A stretch of 12,049 bases of DNA from JBAYHA01 sp964605975 (GTDB lineage: Bacteria; Patescibacteriota; Patescibacteriia; UBA11705; JABHMO01), in NCBI GenBank assembly GCA_964605975.1, contig CAZSER010000020.1:1-12049 (forward strand), written 5' to 3'. Made by a program: the position numbers and the translations under genes. Numbering within the stretch: the first letter of the stretch is position 1; each line of letters starts with the position of its first letter. Below, one piece after another: positions 11,546 through 12,049 of this stretch. Below the pieces are notes generated by a model that was not told where the DNA came from, ran no database searches, and was given only the letters and a program-made list of their open reading frames with translations.

Positions 11546-11977
11546 ATGAAAAAATTTTTAATATTTGTTTTATTAGGTTGTTTTTTTATCCCCTTGTCAA
11601 TTTTTGCCGAAGAACCACCTTCAAATCAAGAAACGTCTGAATCAGCTGCTCAAGAAGCGTCTGAATCAGCTGCTGCCAACACGGCAAAAGGGGTGGTTGA
11701 TTTAATGGCCAATAATGGAGGTTTAAAGACAGGCACAATTGAGCCAGTTTCGATTGTTGGTAAAGTGGTTGGCACAGTGTTGGGTTTTTTGGGGGTTGTT
11801 TTTCTAATTTTAATGGTAAAGGCCGGTTTCTCTTGGATGTTGGCGGGGGGAGATCCACAAAAAGTTATAAATGCCAAGAAATCAATAGTTAATAGTGTCG
11901 GAGGTTTGATTGTCTGTTTATCTGCCTACTTTTTGTCCACTTTTATCATAGAAAATCTTATAAATGTTTTAAAATAA
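11546..11977 (+). CDS. VirB2/TrbC-like pilin, fifth of the cluster, with an internal repeat
   Basis: The product is 143 residues, with signal peptide 1-21 (IFA|EE). The head is the longest and most polar of the set, low-complexity in Glu, Ser and Ala; it contains an eight-residue tandem repeat, ETSESAAQ then EASESAAA (residues 29-44), encoded by a 24-bp duplication. After TAKGVVDLMANNGGL come helix 1 (~70-98), the loop MLAGGDPQKVINAKKSI (98-114) and helix 2 (~116-138). The GGDPQKV loop is a clear pilin-type turn. An acidic flexible head would be exposed on the cell surface or filament if the assignment holds. It starts 22 bp after pilin 4 and ends 7 bp before the next gene. Confidence 0.83.
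   Translation: MKKFLIFVLLGCFFIPLSIFAEEPPSNQETSESAAQEASESAAANTAKGVVDLMANNGGLKTGTIEPVSIVGKVVGTVLGFLGVVFLILMVKAGFSWMLAGGDPQKVINAKKSIVNSVGGLIVCLSAYFLSTFIIENLINVLK
11631..11678 (+). repeat. 24-bp tandem duplication in pilin 5
   Basis: Two 24-bp units (11631-11654 and 11655-11678) share a perfect 17-bp core, CGTCTGAATCAGCTGCT, at 11634-11650 and 11658-11674. The unit is eight codons, so copy-number change would preserve the reading frame. Confidence 0.85.
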
Positions 11978-11984
11978 TGATTAT

Positions 11985-12049
11985 ATGAACAACAAAAATA
12001 AAAGACTTTTTTTGTTCGGGATGTTGTTTGCTGTTTTTCTATCTTTTTC
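11985..12049 (+). CDS. Start of another exported protein (truncated by window end)
   Basis: The frame opens at ATG 11985, 7 bp after the fifth pilin stop, and runs off the window. The 21 complete codons visible give a basic start (MNNKNKRL) and a hydrophobic core (FLFGMLFAVFLSF), a signal peptide or membrane anchor. Spacing and the N-terminal type fit a sixth member of the pilin cluster, but the diagnostic two-helix region is not visible. Confidence 0.6.
   Translation, partial: MNNKNKRLFLFGMLFAVFLSF

Noticed and set aside
1..12049. Recoding of TGA as glycine or tryptophan, as in some candidate-phyla-radiation lineages
   Set aside because: TGA occurs only as plausible stops (for example 4284 and 10616), tryptophan is encoded by TGG, and no conserved domain needs TGA read-through.
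1..12049. CRISPR array, tRNA, rRNA, insertion sequence or prophage genes
   Set aside because: No spaced direct repeats, tRNA-like cloverleaf with CCA-type end, rRNA core sequence, transposase or phage structural gene was seen by eye on either strand.

Overview
The window looks like chromosome of a candidate-phyla-radiation bacterium (Patescibacteria, probably of the Parcubacteria type). This is an inference from several signs: A+T-rich sequence, short genes on both strands, start codons without Shine-Dalgarno sequences, a run of tiny VirB2/TrbC-like pilin genes, an exported protein with duplicated 'GRILLQVE' domains, and a single-RRM RNA-binding protein. The standard bacterial code fits: most genes stop at TAA, a few at TGA or TAG, and TGA is never needed as a sense codon. 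No rRNA, tRNA, CRISPR array or insertion sequence was seen.

Layout. (1) 1-309 is the 3' end of an unrecognised gene, closed by a strong terminator. (2) 395-1571 is a promoter followed by a cysteine-rich single-pass membrane protein and uracil-DNA glycosylase (ung), probably one operon. (3) 1581-4320 holds a long coiled-coil protein with its own promoter and terminator, a YgjP-type zinc metallopeptidase, and an HD-GYP-like hydrolase with its own promoter; it ends in a terminator shared with a convergent operon. (4) 4316-5663 (minus strand) is an ECF-type sigma factor whose end overlaps a three-helix membrane protein, a candidate anti-sigma factor or sensor. Divergent from it is a secreted protein with two copies of one domain around a calcium-binding-type insert (5788-6447). 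(5) 6609-7091 is a perfect consensus promoter, a leader of about 138 nt that can fold, an RRM protein and a terminator. (6) 7167-12049 is a long codirectional block: a small two-helix membrane protein, galU, a solute-binding lipoprotein, then five complete VirB2-like pilins and the start of another exported protein that runs off the window.

How the genes may work together. The last block is almost entirely envelope functions: nucleotide-sugar supply (GalU), a surface lipoprotein that binds a solute, and a set of small two-helix proteins with signal peptides resembling type IV secretion/conjugation pilins. The sigma/membrane-protein pair plus the divergent secreted protein could be a small envelope-signalling module. 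Tight spacing suggests co-transcription of galU, the lipoprotein and the first two pilins. The third pilin follows an A-rich gap, and the fourth sits behind two perfect hairpins, so pilin levels may be set separately. The least explained elements are the RRM leader RNA, the sigma partner protein, the double hairpin at 11085-11143 and the cysteine-rich membrane protein.
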